A stretch of 64,000 nt of DNA from Rhodoplanes elegans (GCF_016653355.1 NZ_NHSK01000076.1:62001-126000), one strand, 5' to 3'; positions 25,460 through 34,298 are shown, counted from the stretch's first letter. Numbers and translations are program-made. Notes: generated by a model from the sequence alone, not told the origin.

Positions 25460-26611
25460 TCAGTAGGCGTGGTGCTTCTTGGCCTCGATCTCCGCGACCG
25501 TGACCTTGCCCCACATCGCGCGATAGCACCACAGCGTGTAGCCGAGGACGATCGGCAGGAAGATCACGACGGCGAAGAACATGATCGTCAGCGTCAGCCG
25601 GCTCGACGGCGCGTCCCAGACCGTGAGGCTGGAGCCCGGCTGCGAGCTCGACGGCATGACGAATGGGAACATCGCCGCGCCGGCCGTGCCGATGATGCCG
25701 GTCATGCCGAGGCTGCTTGCCACGAAGCCGAGCCCGGGGCGGTCCATGCCCGACAGGGCGCGGGCCGCCAGCGGGGCGAGGAGCCCGGTCGCCGGCAGCA
25801 GCATCGCGATCGGTAGCGTGGCGTAGACGGCGAACCACGCGCCCGCCTCGCGGACGACCTCCTTGGCGAGCGGGTTCGGCAGCGCCGAATGGGCGGGCTC
25901 CGAGACGATACGGTAGCCGTCGATCCCGAGCAACACCCAGATCCCGCCGAGCGCGAAGGCGCCGGTCACGACCAGGGCGAGCAGCGAGACGGCGCGCTTC
26001 GCCCGCGCCGCGACGGCGCCCTCGGTGCGGATCTGCAGCCATAGCGCGCCGTGCAGCGCGAGCATCGCGACGCTGATCAGCCCGGCGAGCAGCGCGAACG
26101 GGTTGAGCAGCGGCAGCAGCGCCCAGATGAACGTGCCCTCGTAGTGCGGCTTGAGGAACGCGTCGAGATGGAACGGCACGCCCTGCAGCAGGTTGCCGAA
26201 GGCGACGCCGAAGATCAGGGCCGGCACCAGGCCGCCCGCGAACAGCCCCCAGTCCCAGGCGTTGCGCCAGCGGGGATCCTCGAGCTTCGAGCGATAGTCG
26301 AAGCCGACCGGCCGGAAGAACAGCGCGACCAGCACCAGCAGCATCGCCAGATAGAAGCCCGAAAAGGCGGCCGCGTAGACGGCCGGCCAAGCGGCGAAGA
26401 TGGCGCCGCCGGCCGTGATCAGCCAGACCTGGTTGCCGTCCCAGTGCGGGCCGACCGTGTTGATGACGACGCGACGCTCGGCGTCGTCGCGTCCGACGAA
26501 GGGCAGGAGCATGCCGACGCCCATGTCCATGCCGTCGGCGATGGCGAAGCCGATGAGCAGCACGCCCACCAGCACCCACCAGACCAGCTTCAGGGTCTCA
26601 TAGTCGAGCAT
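25460..26611 (-). CDS. cydB: Cytochrome bd ubiquinol oxidase subunit II
   Basis: 383-aa subunit II with about nine helices. Conserved blocks: KLVWWVLVGVLLIGFAIADG, DGMDMGVGMLLPFVG, PHWDGNQVWLITAGGAIFAAWP, FRPVGFDYRSK. Ends with AKKHHAY. Forms the oxidase with CydA, sited in the cytoplasmic membrane. 27 bp after the cydA stop. Confidence 0.96.
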   Translation of the reverse strand: MLDYETLKLVWWVLVGVLLIGFAIADGMDMGVGMLLPFVGRDDAERRVVINTVGPHWDGNQVWLITAGGAIFAAWPAVYAAAFSGFYLAMLLVLVALFFRPVGFDYRSKLEDPRWRNAWDWGLFAGGLVPALIFGVAFGNLLQGVPFHLDAFLKPHYEGTFIWALLPLLNPFALLAGLISVAMLALHGALWLQIRTEGAVAARAKRAVSLLALVVTGAFALGGIWVLLGIDGYRIVSEPAHSALPNPLAKEVVREAGAWFAVYATLPIAMLLPATGLLAPLAARALSGMDRPGLGFVASSLGMTGIIGTAGAAMFPFVMPSSSQPGSSLTVWDAPSSRLTLTIMFFAVVIFLPIVLGYTLWCYRAMWGKVTVAEIEAKKHHAY

Positions 26612-26638
26612 CGCGAGGTCCTCTCGGCGGCGTCGGGA

Positions 26639-28237
26639 TCATTCGGCGGGAACGAGGCGCGGCGCGGGCGCGGCGTCGGCCCGCGTGTCGGCGCGCTCGT
26701 GATGGTAGCGCCCGGTGTGGAGCGAGCTCGGGCCGAGCCTGGCGAAGCGCACCATCAGGTAGAGCTCGATCGCCAGCAGGATCGAGTAGAAGATCAGATA
26801 GGCCGCCATCGACGTGACGATGTCGGTCGTGGTCAGGGCCGAGGTGGCCAGGAAGGTCGGCAGCACCTCGCCGATCGCCCAGGGCTGGCGGCCGTACTCG
26901 GCGACGAACCACCCGGTCTCGCTGGCCAGCCAGGGCAGCGGGATGCACCACACCAGCACGCGAAGCAGCCAAGCGTTCTTCTCCAGCCGGCCGCGCGCCA
27001 GGAGATAGAACGAGGCGGCGAACAGGCCGAGCATCAGGAAGCCGAGCCCGACCATGATGCGGAAACTCCAGAACAGGTAGGGCACGTGGGGCACGCTGTC
27101 CCAGGCGGCCTGCCGGATCTGATCCTCGTTCGCGGTCGCGGGATCCGCGACGTAGCGCTTGAGCAGCAGCCCGTATCCGAGGTCCTTCTTGTGGCGGTCG
27201 AAGCTCGCGCGCGTCTCGGTCCCTTTGTCGCCGCTGCGCAGCTTCTCCAGCATCGCGTAGGCGACGGCGCCGGAGCGGACGCGCGTCTCCGCATGGGCGA
27301 CGAGCTCGTCGATGCCGAGCACCGGCTTGTCGATCGACCGGGTCGCGATCAGCCCCAGCGCCCAGGGAAGCTTGATCTCGAAGCTGTTCTCGCGCTTGTC
27401 CTGATCCGTGATCGCGACGACGTTGAAGCTGGCCGGCGGCGGCTGGGTGTGCCACTCGGCCTCGATGGCGGCGAGCTTCATCTTTTGGACGTCGCCGAGC
27501 TCGTAGCCGCTCTCGTCGCCGAGCACGATGACGGACAGCGAGGACGCGAGTCCGAACCCGGCGGCAACCGCGAAGGAGCGCTTGGCGAAGGCCACATCAC
27601 GTCGCTTCAGCAGATACCAGGCCGAAATTCCGATCACGAACATGCTCGCCGTCATGTAGCCGGCGGCGGTCGTGTGGATGAACTTCACCTGCGCGACCGG
27701 ATTGAGCAGGACCGCCGCGAAGTCGGTCATCTCCATGCGCATCGTCTCGGCCGAGAACTCGGCGCCGACGGGGTTCTGCATCCACGCATTGGCGACCAGG
27801 ATCCAGAGCGCGGAGAGGTTGGTGCCGAGTGCCGTCAGGAACACGACGAGGAGATACTGCACCTTGGAGAGCCGATCGCGGCCGAGCAGCAGAAGGCCGA
27901 CGAAGGTCGATTCGAGAAAGAAGGCCATCAGGCCCTCGATCGCCAACGGCGCGCCGAACACGTCGCCCACGTAGTGCGAGTAGTAGGCCCAGTTGGTGCC
28001 GAACTGGAACTCCATCGTCAGGCCGGTGGTGACGCCCAGCGCGAAGTTGATGGCGAACAGCTTCGTCCAGAACCGCGACATGTCCTGATAGATCTGCTTG
28101 CCGGTCATCACGTAGACCGACTCCATGATCACCAGGATCCAGATCAGGCCGATGGTGAGCGGCACGAAGATGAAGTGGTACATGGCGACGGCGGCGAATT
28201 GCCATCGCGACAGTTCGACGAAGGTCGGGTCGATCAT
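26639..28237 (-). CDS. cydA: Cytochrome bd ubiquinol oxidase subunit I
   Basis: 532-aa haem-carrying subunit I that oxidises ubiquinol and reduces oxygen with high affinity. Present: the haem-ligand histidine in AVAMYHFIFVPLTIGL (residue 20), the EGLMAFFLESTF segment with two acidic residues of the proton path, the long periplasmic quinol loop (Q-loop, about residues 240-330), and the hallmark GRQPWAIGEVLPT near 420. First gene of cydABXDC. Its length fits the long-Q-loop type. A perfect dyad lies 205 bp upstream. Confidence 0.96.
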   Translation of the reverse strand: MIDPTFVELSRWQFAAVAMYHFIFVPLTIGLIWILVIMESVYVMTGKQIYQDMSRFWTKLFAINFALGVTTGLTMEFQFGTNWAYYSHYVGDVFGAPLAIEGLMAFFLESTFVGLLLLGRDRLSKVQYLLVVFLTALGTNLSALWILVANAWMQNPVGAEFSAETMRMEMTDFAAVLLNPVAQVKFIHTTAAGYMTASMFVIGISAWYLLKRRDVAFAKRSFAVAAGFGLASSLSVIVLGDESGYELGDVQKMKLAAIEAEWHTQPPPASFNVVAITDQDKRENSFEIKLPWALGLIATRSIDKPVLGIDELVAHAETRVRSGAVAYAMLEKLRSGDKGTETRASFDRHKKDLGYGLLLKRYVADPATANEDQIRQAAWDSVPHVPYLFWSFRIMVGLGFLMLGLFAASFYLLARGRLEKNAWLLRVLVWCIPLPWLASETGWFVAEYGRQPWAIGEVLPTFLATSALTTTDIVTSMAAYLIFYSILLAIELYLMVRFARLGPSSLHTGRYHHERADTRADAAPAPRLVPAE

Positions 28238-28593
28238 CGGGAGCTCTCTGATCGCGTCGTTGCGGAAGCGCGCGGGTCTCGGCCGAGGAGCACGGACGAG
28301 AGGTTGTGTGCGGACGGTCGGATCGCCGTGTTCGGACCTGTTCGGATCGTGGTGTCTGAACCGTGGTGCTCGGACCGTCGTGTCACGTGTCGGCGTCGCG
28401 CATGTGCCGGGACGACCCGGCTTCGCTCGGTCGAAGCGAGACGTATTCTATGATGCGAATACGACTTTCACGCCGCGGAAAACGCGTCAATCCGTAAGAT
28501 CCCGTCGCTCTCGTCTCAGACAAGCGACGTGCGTGGCGACTGCGCACGCCGGTCCGCGGATGCGTGCCGCGACTGCCGCTTCGACGTCGTTCA
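28238..28593. other. Upstream region of cydA
   Basis: 356 bp without a gene. It contains the dyad at 28442-28463 and scattered degenerate GTTCGGA/GTGCTCGGA repeats (about 28325-28380). No FNR-like box was found here by eye. Confidence 0.5.
28442..28463. promoter_or_regulatory. Perfect dyad CGTATTC-N8-GAATACG before cydA
   Basis: Arms 28442-28448 and 28457-28463, spacer 8 bp. On the minus strand the arm region overlaps a TAGAAT sequence that could be a -10 element for cydA. MarR- or GntR-type dimers bind sites of this geometry. The regulator is not known. Confidence 0.5.
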
Positions 28594-29073
28594 TCAGGTG
28601 GAAACGAGGTTCGCCGGTCGGCACCGGTCCTCGGTCGGTTGGTGGGCGAGACGCAGGGATTTGGGGAACGGCCGCGCGCGCCCACCTGCAACGAGCGCGA
28701 TGCGGGCCCGGGCATCGATCAGCACGGTGCCGTCACGTGTGATGGTCTGAGCGAGGATCATCGATGCGCCGCCGATCGCCTCGGCTGCGGTCGTGACGGT
28801 CAACAGATCGTCCATGACGGCCGGCTTCAGGAACTCCAGCGTCATCGCGCGAACCACGAAGGCGTGCCGCGGCAGAGACTCGTCGGTGCCGTCCCACAGC
28901 CTGCGCTGATGCACGCCGAGCAGTCGCATGTAGTTGGTGCGCGCGCGCTCGAGAAACCGCAGATAGCTCGCGTGATAGACGATGCCGGAGAAGTCGGTGT
29001 CCTCGATGTAGACGCGCACGCGCATGCGATGCCGCCCGCCGTCCAGAGCACCGTCCAGCGACAGCTCGCTCAT
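28594..29073 (-). CDS. YbgC/tol-pal-type acyl-CoA thioesterase
   Basis: 159-aa hotdog thioesterase of the YbgC group. The hallmark VYIEDTDFSGIVYHASYLRF with the catalytic aspartate and the tyrosine/histidine pair is complete, followed by LERARTNYMRLLGV. The ATG at 29073 has a GAGGCGGGG ribosome site. Usually the first gene of tol-pal clusters, but no tol or pal gene is next to it here. It lies upstream of cydA on the same strand, 356 bp away, so probably a separate transcript. Confidence 0.88.
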   Translation of the reverse strand: MSELSLDGALDGGRHRMRVRVYIEDTDFSGIVYHASYLRFLERARTNYMRLLGVHQRRLWDGTDESLPRHAFVVRAMTLEFLKPAVMDDLLTVTTAAEAIGGASMILAQTITRDGTVLIDARARIALVAGGRARPFPKSLRLAHQPTEDRCRPANLVST

Positions 29074-29179
29074 CGCCCCGCCTCGTCGGTCGTGAAGCGC
29101 GTCGGCGCCGCGAAAGCAAACTCGCGCGCGACCGTGACGACGAGCGCGGCGGCGCGATCGATTGGGGCGGTTCGCGAAG

Positions 29180-29638
29180 TCAGATGTGGCCGCAGCAGCA
29201 GTCGGCGCACTCTGCCTCGTGGTCCGGATCGGGCGCGGTGTTGTCGTGCCCGCCGCTCCGATGCGCACCATGATCGTGCGACGCATGCTCGTGCGATGCA
29301 TGGTCGTGCGGGGCGGCGGGCGTCAGCGTGCCGTCGAGGAATCCGGCGACGGCCTTTGCGGGATCGGGTTCCGCGGTCGCGACCGCGACGACGCCGTGCT
29401 CGGCCATCCGGCGCACGAAGCCGGCGCTCGCACTGCCGGCGATCACGGCATCGACCGCGAACAGCGGATGCGGGCCGTCGCACTGGAACTCGTGAATCGA
29501 CATCTCCTTCGGCAGGTCGAGACGCGCGACCTCGCGGGGCGGCGCCCCGCGCTCCGCCTCGAACACCAGGAACCGCCGGCTCTTGCCGGCATGGCCCGTC
29601 ACGGTCCGGAAGTTCTGGCTGGCAACCGCGATTCTCAC
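29180..29638 (-). CDS. NifX/NifB-type Fe-Mo cofactor family protein, His-rich tail
   Basis: 152-aa protein of the dinitrogenase iron-molybdenum cofactor family. The single domain (residues 1-105) has the family start MRIAVASQNFRTVTGHAGK and the mid GADAVIAGSAS-like strand-turn (VDAVIAGSASAGFVRRM). A tail of about 45 residues is rich in His and Asp with a CADCCCGH end, a likely metal-binding region. Family members bind Fe-S or metal clusters. The tail, and position between an orphan Rieske gene and a thioesterase, point to metal handling rather than nitrogen fixation. No nif genes are in view. Confidence 0.82.
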   Translation of the reverse strand: MRIAVASQNFRTVTGHAGKSRRFLVFEAERGAPPREVARLDLPKEMSIHEFQCDGPHPLFAVDAVIAGSASAGFVRRMAEHGVVAVATAEPDPAKAVAGFLDGTLTPAAPHDHASHEHASHDHGAHRSGGHDNTAPDPDHEAECADCCCGHI

Positions 29639-29715
29639 GTCGATGCTCCTGTCACGATGGATCGGCCGGCCGGCGGCGCTCCGCCGCCGGTCGGGAGGAG
29701 GGGCCTGGCGAAACC

Positions 29716-30249
29716 TCAGGCTTCACCGATGCGGATCGTCGAGTCGTCGACGAACGCGTAGGGCGGCACCGGGAGGTTGAGCTGCGCCGGTCCGTGGCGG
29801 ACGCGGCCGGAGGCGTCGTATTGTGAGCCGTGACACGGGCAGAACCAGCCGCCCCACTCGCCCTGCTTGCCGAGCGGGATGCAGCCGAGATGCGTGCAGC
29901 TCGCGAACACGACGAGCCACTGCTCGCGTCCCGCCTTCACGCGGTCGCCGTCTGCCTGCGGATCCATCAGCTCGGAGAGCTTGGTCGCCTGCTCCTTGGC
30001 GATCTCGTCCGGGGTGCGGTGGCGGATGAAGATCGGCTTGCCGCGCCAGAAGATGCTGATGATCTGCCCCGGCGCGATGGCGGCGAGGCTGATCTCGATC
30101 GGCACGCCGGCCGCGATGGTCGAGCGGTCGGGATTCATCTGGTCGACGAGCGGCCACACGGCGGCGCCGACGCCGACGGCGGCGACTCCCCCGGTGGCGA
30201 GATAGAGAAAGTCGCGGCGGCTCGGATCGGCGGCGGGCACGATGGTCAT
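29716..30249 (-). CDS. Rieske [2Fe-2S] protein, PetA type
   Basis: 177-aa Rieske iron-sulfur subunit of the ubiquinol-cytochrome c reductase type. Tat signal/anchor in residues 8-33 (SRRDFLYLATGGVAAVG). Cluster motifs CTHLGCIPLG near 127 and CPCHGSQYD near 147 are both intact, with the bridging cysteines. No cytochrome b or c1 genes follow, so it is an orphan copy. The start ATG at 30249 gives the standard length. It could be a substitute subunit for another bc1 complex or feed a different oxidase. Confidence 0.9.
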   Translation of the reverse strand: MTIVPAADPSRRDFLYLATGGVAAVGVGAAVWPLVDQMNPDRSTIAAGVPIEISLAAIAPGQIISIFWRGKPIFIRHRTPDEIAKEQATKLSELMDPQADGDRVKAGREQWLVVFASCTHLGCIPLGKQGEWGGWFCPCHGSQYDASGRVRHGPAQLNLPVPPYAFVDDSTIRIGEA

Positions 30250-30461
30250 GGGGTCATCCTCGTGGGCAGCGGAGGGCGCGCACGGCGCCCGTTCCGGGCG
30301 CCGCACGGCTTCGGAAACGTCTCTGGCATCGGATCGGCGGCAGGCAGTCCCGCACCCGCGTCGCGGCGGGCCGGGCGCGTTTCGCCGCGAGCCTGGGTCG
30401 GTGGCGGGGGCGTCGCGCGCCGTCCACGCCCTCGACCGTGATATGATCAACCCTAGCGCAT

Positions 30462-30471
30462 TATGAGCATA
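30462..30471. promoter_or_regulatory. Dyad TATGAGCATA before DUF134 gene
   Basis: TATG-AG-CATA, 25 bp upstream of the gene at 30497, with a second overlapping CATATG. It lies between the divergent Rieske and DUF134 genes. Autoregulation by the DUF134 protein is inferred. Confidence 0.35.
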
Positions 30472-30496
30472 TGTTCAATACAGGATCCCCGAGCCG

Positions 30497-30958
30497 ATGC
30501 CCCGTCCCCGCAAGCTGCGCACGGTCCGCGAGCCGGTCCCGGCCCGCGTCTACAAGCCGGCCGGCGTGCCGCGGCGCGATCTCGACGAGATCGTGCTCAC
30601 GCTCGATGCGCTGGAGGCGTTGCGCCACGCCGACGCGGAGGGGTTCGAGCACGCCGCCGCCGCCGCTCAGATGGGCGTCTCGCGGCCGACCTTCTCGCGG
30701 CTGATCGCCGAGGCGCGGACCACGGTCGCGACCGCGCTCGTGCAGGGCCTCGCGCTCCGCATCGAGGGCGGTCCGGCGCGCGTCGCCGAGGAGGGCGACG
30801 AGCCTTGCTGCGGCCGCGGCATGCGCCGGCGCCGCGGTCATTGCGGGCGGCTCGGGCCGGGCCGGGGTCTCGAGAGCGCGACGGAGCGGCGGGTCGGATC
30901 GGCTGGACCTGCCGCACGTCCCGCGCCTTCCGATGGACGGACCGACGGCTCCGACTGA
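30497..30958 (+). CDS. DUF134 DNA-binding regulator
   Basis: 153-aa protein of the DUF134 family, small winged-helix regulators often next to NifX-type and metal/redox genes. N-terminus PRPRKLRTVREPV, then PVPARVYKPAGVPRRDL, and the helix-turn-helix part HADAEGFEHAAAAAQMGVSR with PTFSRLIAEART. The C-terminal 55 residues have CCGRGMRRRRGHCG, cysteines that may sense metal or redox state. Divergent from the Rieske and NifX-like genes it may control. Confidence 0.82.
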   Translation: MPRPRKLRTVREPVPARVYKPAGVPRRDLDEIVLTLDALEALRHADAEGFEHAAAAAQMGVSRPTFSRLIAEARTTVATALVQGLALRIEGGPARVAEEGDEPCCGRGMRRRRGHCGRLGPGRGLESATERRVGSAGPAARPAPSDGRTDGSD

Positions 30959-31237
30959 CCGGGAGGCGGCGGCGGGATGGCGGCTTGCTTCGGTCGAGCC
31001 GACGCCGGGGTGAGGCAGCAATCGGGCGCGCTTCATACATATGCAATCATACGCATGTAATTGGTCGGCGAGATGCCGTCATATCCGGGGCTTGGTCGCG
31101 CCCGGCCGGTGACCGAGTTGCGCGATGTCCGTCGTTGGTTGCCCGTGCGGCCGGCCGGGTCATGGGTCCCGGCGGCGGCGCGCGACCCGTCGTCGTGACG
31201 GTCAGTCATGCTGGCTGAACGTGCCCGGAGAACCCGC
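30959..31237. other. Intergenic region with CATATG-type repeats
   Basis: 279 bp without a gene. At 31035-31060 there is an imperfect TACAT...ATGTA dyad and CATATGC/GCATG elements similar to those before the DUF134 gene, so it may be a second operator for the same regulator. Confidence 0.35.
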
Positions 31238-31612
31238 ATGCACCTCGCTCGCCTGATCCGCTGCCTCGCTCTCCTCCTGCCGGTGGCGCTGTCCGGCGCG
31301 GTCATCGCCCAGGAGCAGCCGCCGACCGCGACGCTCCTCTTCTTCCTCAACCCGAACGGCGAGCCCTGCCGGATCCAGTCGCAGATCCTCGACGGGATCC
31401 GCCCGCAGCTCGACGCGCGCGTCCGGGTCGTTCCGGTCAGCACGGCGGTCTTCTCCGACACGATCTGGTTCCGCCAGTTCGGCATCCGTTATTTGCCGAG
31501 CCTCATCCTGGTCGACGGCGAGCAGCGGGAGATCAAGCGCTTCCCGCCGGGCATCCAGCCGGCCGAGCAGATTCTGAAGGAGATCGGTGCTCTCGGCGAC
31601 AAGCGCTCCTGA
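31238..31612 (+). CDS. Thioredoxin-fold protein lacking first CxxC cysteine
   Basis: 124-aa exported thioredoxin-like protein. Signal peptide LIRCLALLLPVALSGAVIA. The motif region is FLNPNGEPCRIQSQIL, so the usual C-x-x-C appears as G-x-x-C: only the second cysteine remains. The cis-proline region is present as RYLPSLILVDGEQ. The ATG at 31238 has a CGGAGA ribosome site and is chosen over an ATG at 31208. The gene sits 6 bp before a CcdA-type gene, so both act on periplasmic thiols. A single-cysteine form may bind a thiol rather than reduce disulfides. Confidence 0.75.
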   Translation: MHLARLIRCLALLLPVALSGAVIAQEQPPTATLLFFLNPNGEPCRIQSQILDGIRPQLDARVRVVPVSTAVFSDTIWFRQFGIRYLPSLILVDGEQREIKRFPPGIQPAEQILKEIGALGDKRS

Positions 31613-31618
31613 CGCGCC

Positions 31619-32266
31619 ATGTCGCTTCTGCTCGAAGCCCCGCTCGCCTTCGGGGCCGGACTCGTCAGCGTGCTCAGCCCCTGCGTCTTGCCGGTGCTGC
31701 CGATCATCGTCATCGGTGGCGGCGACGATCACCGGAGCCGGCCGCTTCTGATCGTCCTCGGCCTGTCGCTCACCTTCGTTCTGATGGGAATCGTGAGCGT
31801 GCTGTTCGGCACGCTAGTCGCCGGCGTCATGCCGCAGATCGAGCGCGCCGCGGGCATTCTGATCATCGGCCTCGGGCTGCTCATGCTGCTCGACGTCAAT
31901 CCGTTCAAGCGTCTCGGCGTCCTGTCGCGGGTGAGCGTGTCGACCGGCGGCGGCCGCTGGTCCGGCCTGCTGCTTGGCGCGACGCTCGGCGTCGTCTGGA
32001 TCCCCTGCGTCGGCCCGGTGCTGTCCGGCATCCTAACGCAGGTCGCCGGCCGTGCTGAGATGGGACACGGCATCGCTCTGCTGGCCGCCTATGCGGCCGG
32101 ATTCGCCGTGCCGATGCTCGCCGTCGGCTATCTGTCGCACGGCGCCCGCCACCGCTTGCGCGCCCTCCAGCAGCACCAGACCGCCGTCCGTCTGGTCAGC
32201 GGCGGCATCCTGATCGCGCTGGGCATCGTCATCGCCAGCTCGGGAATGCTGACCTTCGCCGTCTAG
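31619..32266 (+). CDS. CcdA-type thiol-disulfide membrane transporter
   Basis: 215-aa membrane protein of the CcdA/DsbD family with six helices. The two redox cysteines are in LVSVLSPCVLPVLP near residue 22 and GVVWIPCVGPVLSG near 127. It moves reducing power from cytoplasmic thioredoxin to periplasmic targets such as cytochrome c maturation factors. Directly downstream of the single-cysteine thioredoxin-fold gene and likely its partner. Confidence 0.88.
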   Translation: MSLLLEAPLAFGAGLVSVLSPCVLPVLPIIVIGGGDDHRSRPLLIVLGLSLTFVLMGIVSVLFGTLVAGVMPQIERAAGILIIGLGLLMLLDVNPFKRLGVLSRVSVSTGGGRWSGLLLGATLGVVWIPCVGPVLSGILTQVAGRAEMGHGIALLAAYAAGFAVPMLAVGYLSHGARHRLRALQQHQTAVRLVSGGILIALGIVIASSGMLTFAV

Positions 32267-32312
32267 CGTCGATCCGAGGGTCGCGGGCTGCTTCCCTGGC
32301 GAAGGGACGGCT

Positions 32313-32939
32313 TCAGGACGGATCTGGCTTTCGCGCGACGATGTAGGGGCCGGCCGGGTTCGTGCCGAAGACGCGCTCGTCGACGATCTCGAAGCCGGCG
32401 TGGCGGATGGTCTCGCGCAGCGCGACCTTGGTCAGCTTCTTCACGGGCGGGAACACCCGGAGCGCGCCCAGCACGAAGAACACACTGCGCAGCTTGAAGC
32501 TCATGTCGGCGAAGCACCAGGTCTTCGAGATCAGCAGGCCGCCGGGTTTCAGATGGGCGTGGATCTGGGTGAGCGTGGCCGGGAGATCGCCGACCAGGTG
32601 CAGCACCTGAAAGGCGCAGATCGCGTCGAACGGGCCGCCCGCGAAGGCGTTCTGCGTATCGGCGAGAACGAAGCGCAGGTTGTCGGGCGCCGGTTTGGCA
32701 CGGGCGATGCGCAGCATCTCGGACGAGAAGTCGGTCGCCGTCCACGCTGCCACGTGAGGAGCGAGGCGGATCGCGGTCGAGCCCGAGCCGCAGCCGATCT
32801 CCAGCACCTGGTCGGTCGCGCGAAGCCGTCCGGCGGCGTCGGCCAGCATCGCCTCGTAGGCGGCCGTATCCTTCACGGGCTTCGCCGCGTAGCGCGCGGC
32901 GATCCGGTTCCAGAACCTGACGTGTCGAGTCTCGGCCAT
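32313..32939 (-). CDS. Class I SAM-dependent methyltransferase
   Basis: 208-aa methyltransferase. Motif I is QVLEIGCGSGSTAIRLA near residues 44-60, motif II region TATDFSSEMLRIAR, motif III FDAICAFQVLHLV with the UbiE/Coq5-type tail. The ATG at 32939 starts MAETRHVRFWN, which fits family length. It ends 46 bp from the convergent CcdA gene. Substrate not evident. Confidence 0.85.
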   Translation of the reverse strand: MAETRHVRFWNRIAARYAAKPVKDTAAYEAMLADAAGRLRATDQVLEIGCGSGSTAIRLAPHVAAWTATDFSSEMLRIARAKPAPDNLRFVLADTQNAFAGGPFDAICAFQVLHLVGDLPATLTQIHAHLKPGGLLISKTWCFADMSFKLRSVFFVLGALRVFPPVKKLTKVALRETIRHAGFEIVDERVFGTNPAGPYIVARKPDPS

Positions 32940-32979
32940 CGCGTGGGCTCTCCCGGGTCTGCTGTCGACGATGCGGCGG

Positions 32980-34298
32980 TCAAAGATGCGGCGCGACGAT
33001 GGCCCGCAGGTCGACCCGGGCTCGCATCCGGGTGGCGAGCAGGTACAAGCCGCCGAACTTGCGCTGCAGGAACAGCGTGTCCATCGGCGGGATGCGGAAA
33101 TAGGCGTGATCCTCGGCCATCGCCATGCCGGCCTCGCGCATGCGCATCGCGAGGTCGATCGCGCCGAAATCGAACGGCGCGTCCTGCCGCAACGGCTCGA
33201 GCGACATCTCGAACATCTCCAGCATGGCCCGTTCCAGGCGTTCCGGCGTGTCGCCGGCCACGACGCCGATGTCGCGCGCGCCGGTGCGGATGCCGTTGCG
33301 GTCGCCGGCGAGCCCGGCACGCAGGAGGCGGCGCCAGAGATCGGCGAAGTTCTCCGAGAACGCGCGGGTGGCGCCGAAGTCGAGCAGGATCACGCAGCCG
33401 CTCGCGCCGTCGTAGCGGTAGTTCGCGAAATTCGGGTCCGTCTGCATCAGCCGGAACACGAACAACTCCTGGAACAGGAGGCCGATCAGCAGCGTCATCA
33501 CACGGTCGCGTTCGGCCTGCGGCGCGCCCACGAGACCGTCGATCGGTCTGCCCTCGACATAGCTCATCGCCAGCACGCTCGTCGTGGTGAGCTCGGGGTG
33601 CAGCGCGGGCACGCCAAACTCCGGCCTGTCGGCCAGGAGCGCACCGAACTGCGCGAGGCAGCGGCCCTCGCGCTCGTAGTCGGCCTCCTCGTGGAGCTGG
33701 CGCTTGGCCTCGGCCAGCATGGGGGCGATGTCGACGGTCCGCGGCACCAGCCCGGCGACGCGCAGCAGCGAGGCGACGTTGTTCACATCGGAGTCGATGC
33801 TGCGGCGGACGCCCGGATACTGCACCTTGATCGCGAGGTCGCGGCCGTCTTTGGTGCGCGCCCGGTGGACCTGGCCGATCGAGGCCGCGGCGACGGGGTG
33901 GGTGTCGAACGTCTCGAACCGGCCCCGCCAATCGGTGCCCCAGGCGTGGGCCAGCACCCGCTTCAGCTGCGGCCACGGCATGTGATGCGCGTCGGAGCGC
34001 AGGCGGGCGAAGATCTGCGCGAGCTCCGGCGGCAGCATGTCGCCGGCATCCATTGAGATAAGCTGGCCGACCTTCATGGCCGCCCCGCGCATCCGCGCCA
34101 GCTCGTCGGCGACCTTCATGGCATTGGCCGGCGTGAGCAGCAGGTCGCCGAGCCGCGGGCGCTCGCCGCGCGCCAGCTGCCGCGCCACCCCCCCCCCAGC
34201 GACGTTGCCCGCGAGGCGAGACCGCCCAGCTTCGCCAGCCGCGACAGGCGCGAGCTCGGCACGGCGAGGGCCTTTCTCTCGATTGTCCGATGCGGCAT
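32980..34298 (-). pseudogene. UbiB/ABC1-type atypical kinase, frameshifted in G tract
   Basis: Member of the AarF/ABC1/UbiB family. The start at 34298 (MPHRTIERKALAVPSS) reads to GGLASRATSLGGG. A run of ten G (minus strand) at 34188-34197 then puts the rest in another frame, beginning at GTG 34188 (ARQLARGERPRLGDLLLTPAN). One extra G would join them as LGGGVARQLARG and give about 439 aa. The C-terminal part has the family motifs: KVGQLISMD (KxGQ), AAASIGQVH (Ala-rich loop), DFGATR. Ubiquinone biosynthesis or lipid-related kinase is the usual role. Either a homopolymer sequencing error, phase variation, or a broken gene. Confidence 0.8.

Noticed and set aside
29180-29638. Nitrogen fixation role for the NifX-like gene
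   Set aside because: No nif genes in view; the family also covers general metal-cluster proteins and the His-rich tail favours that.
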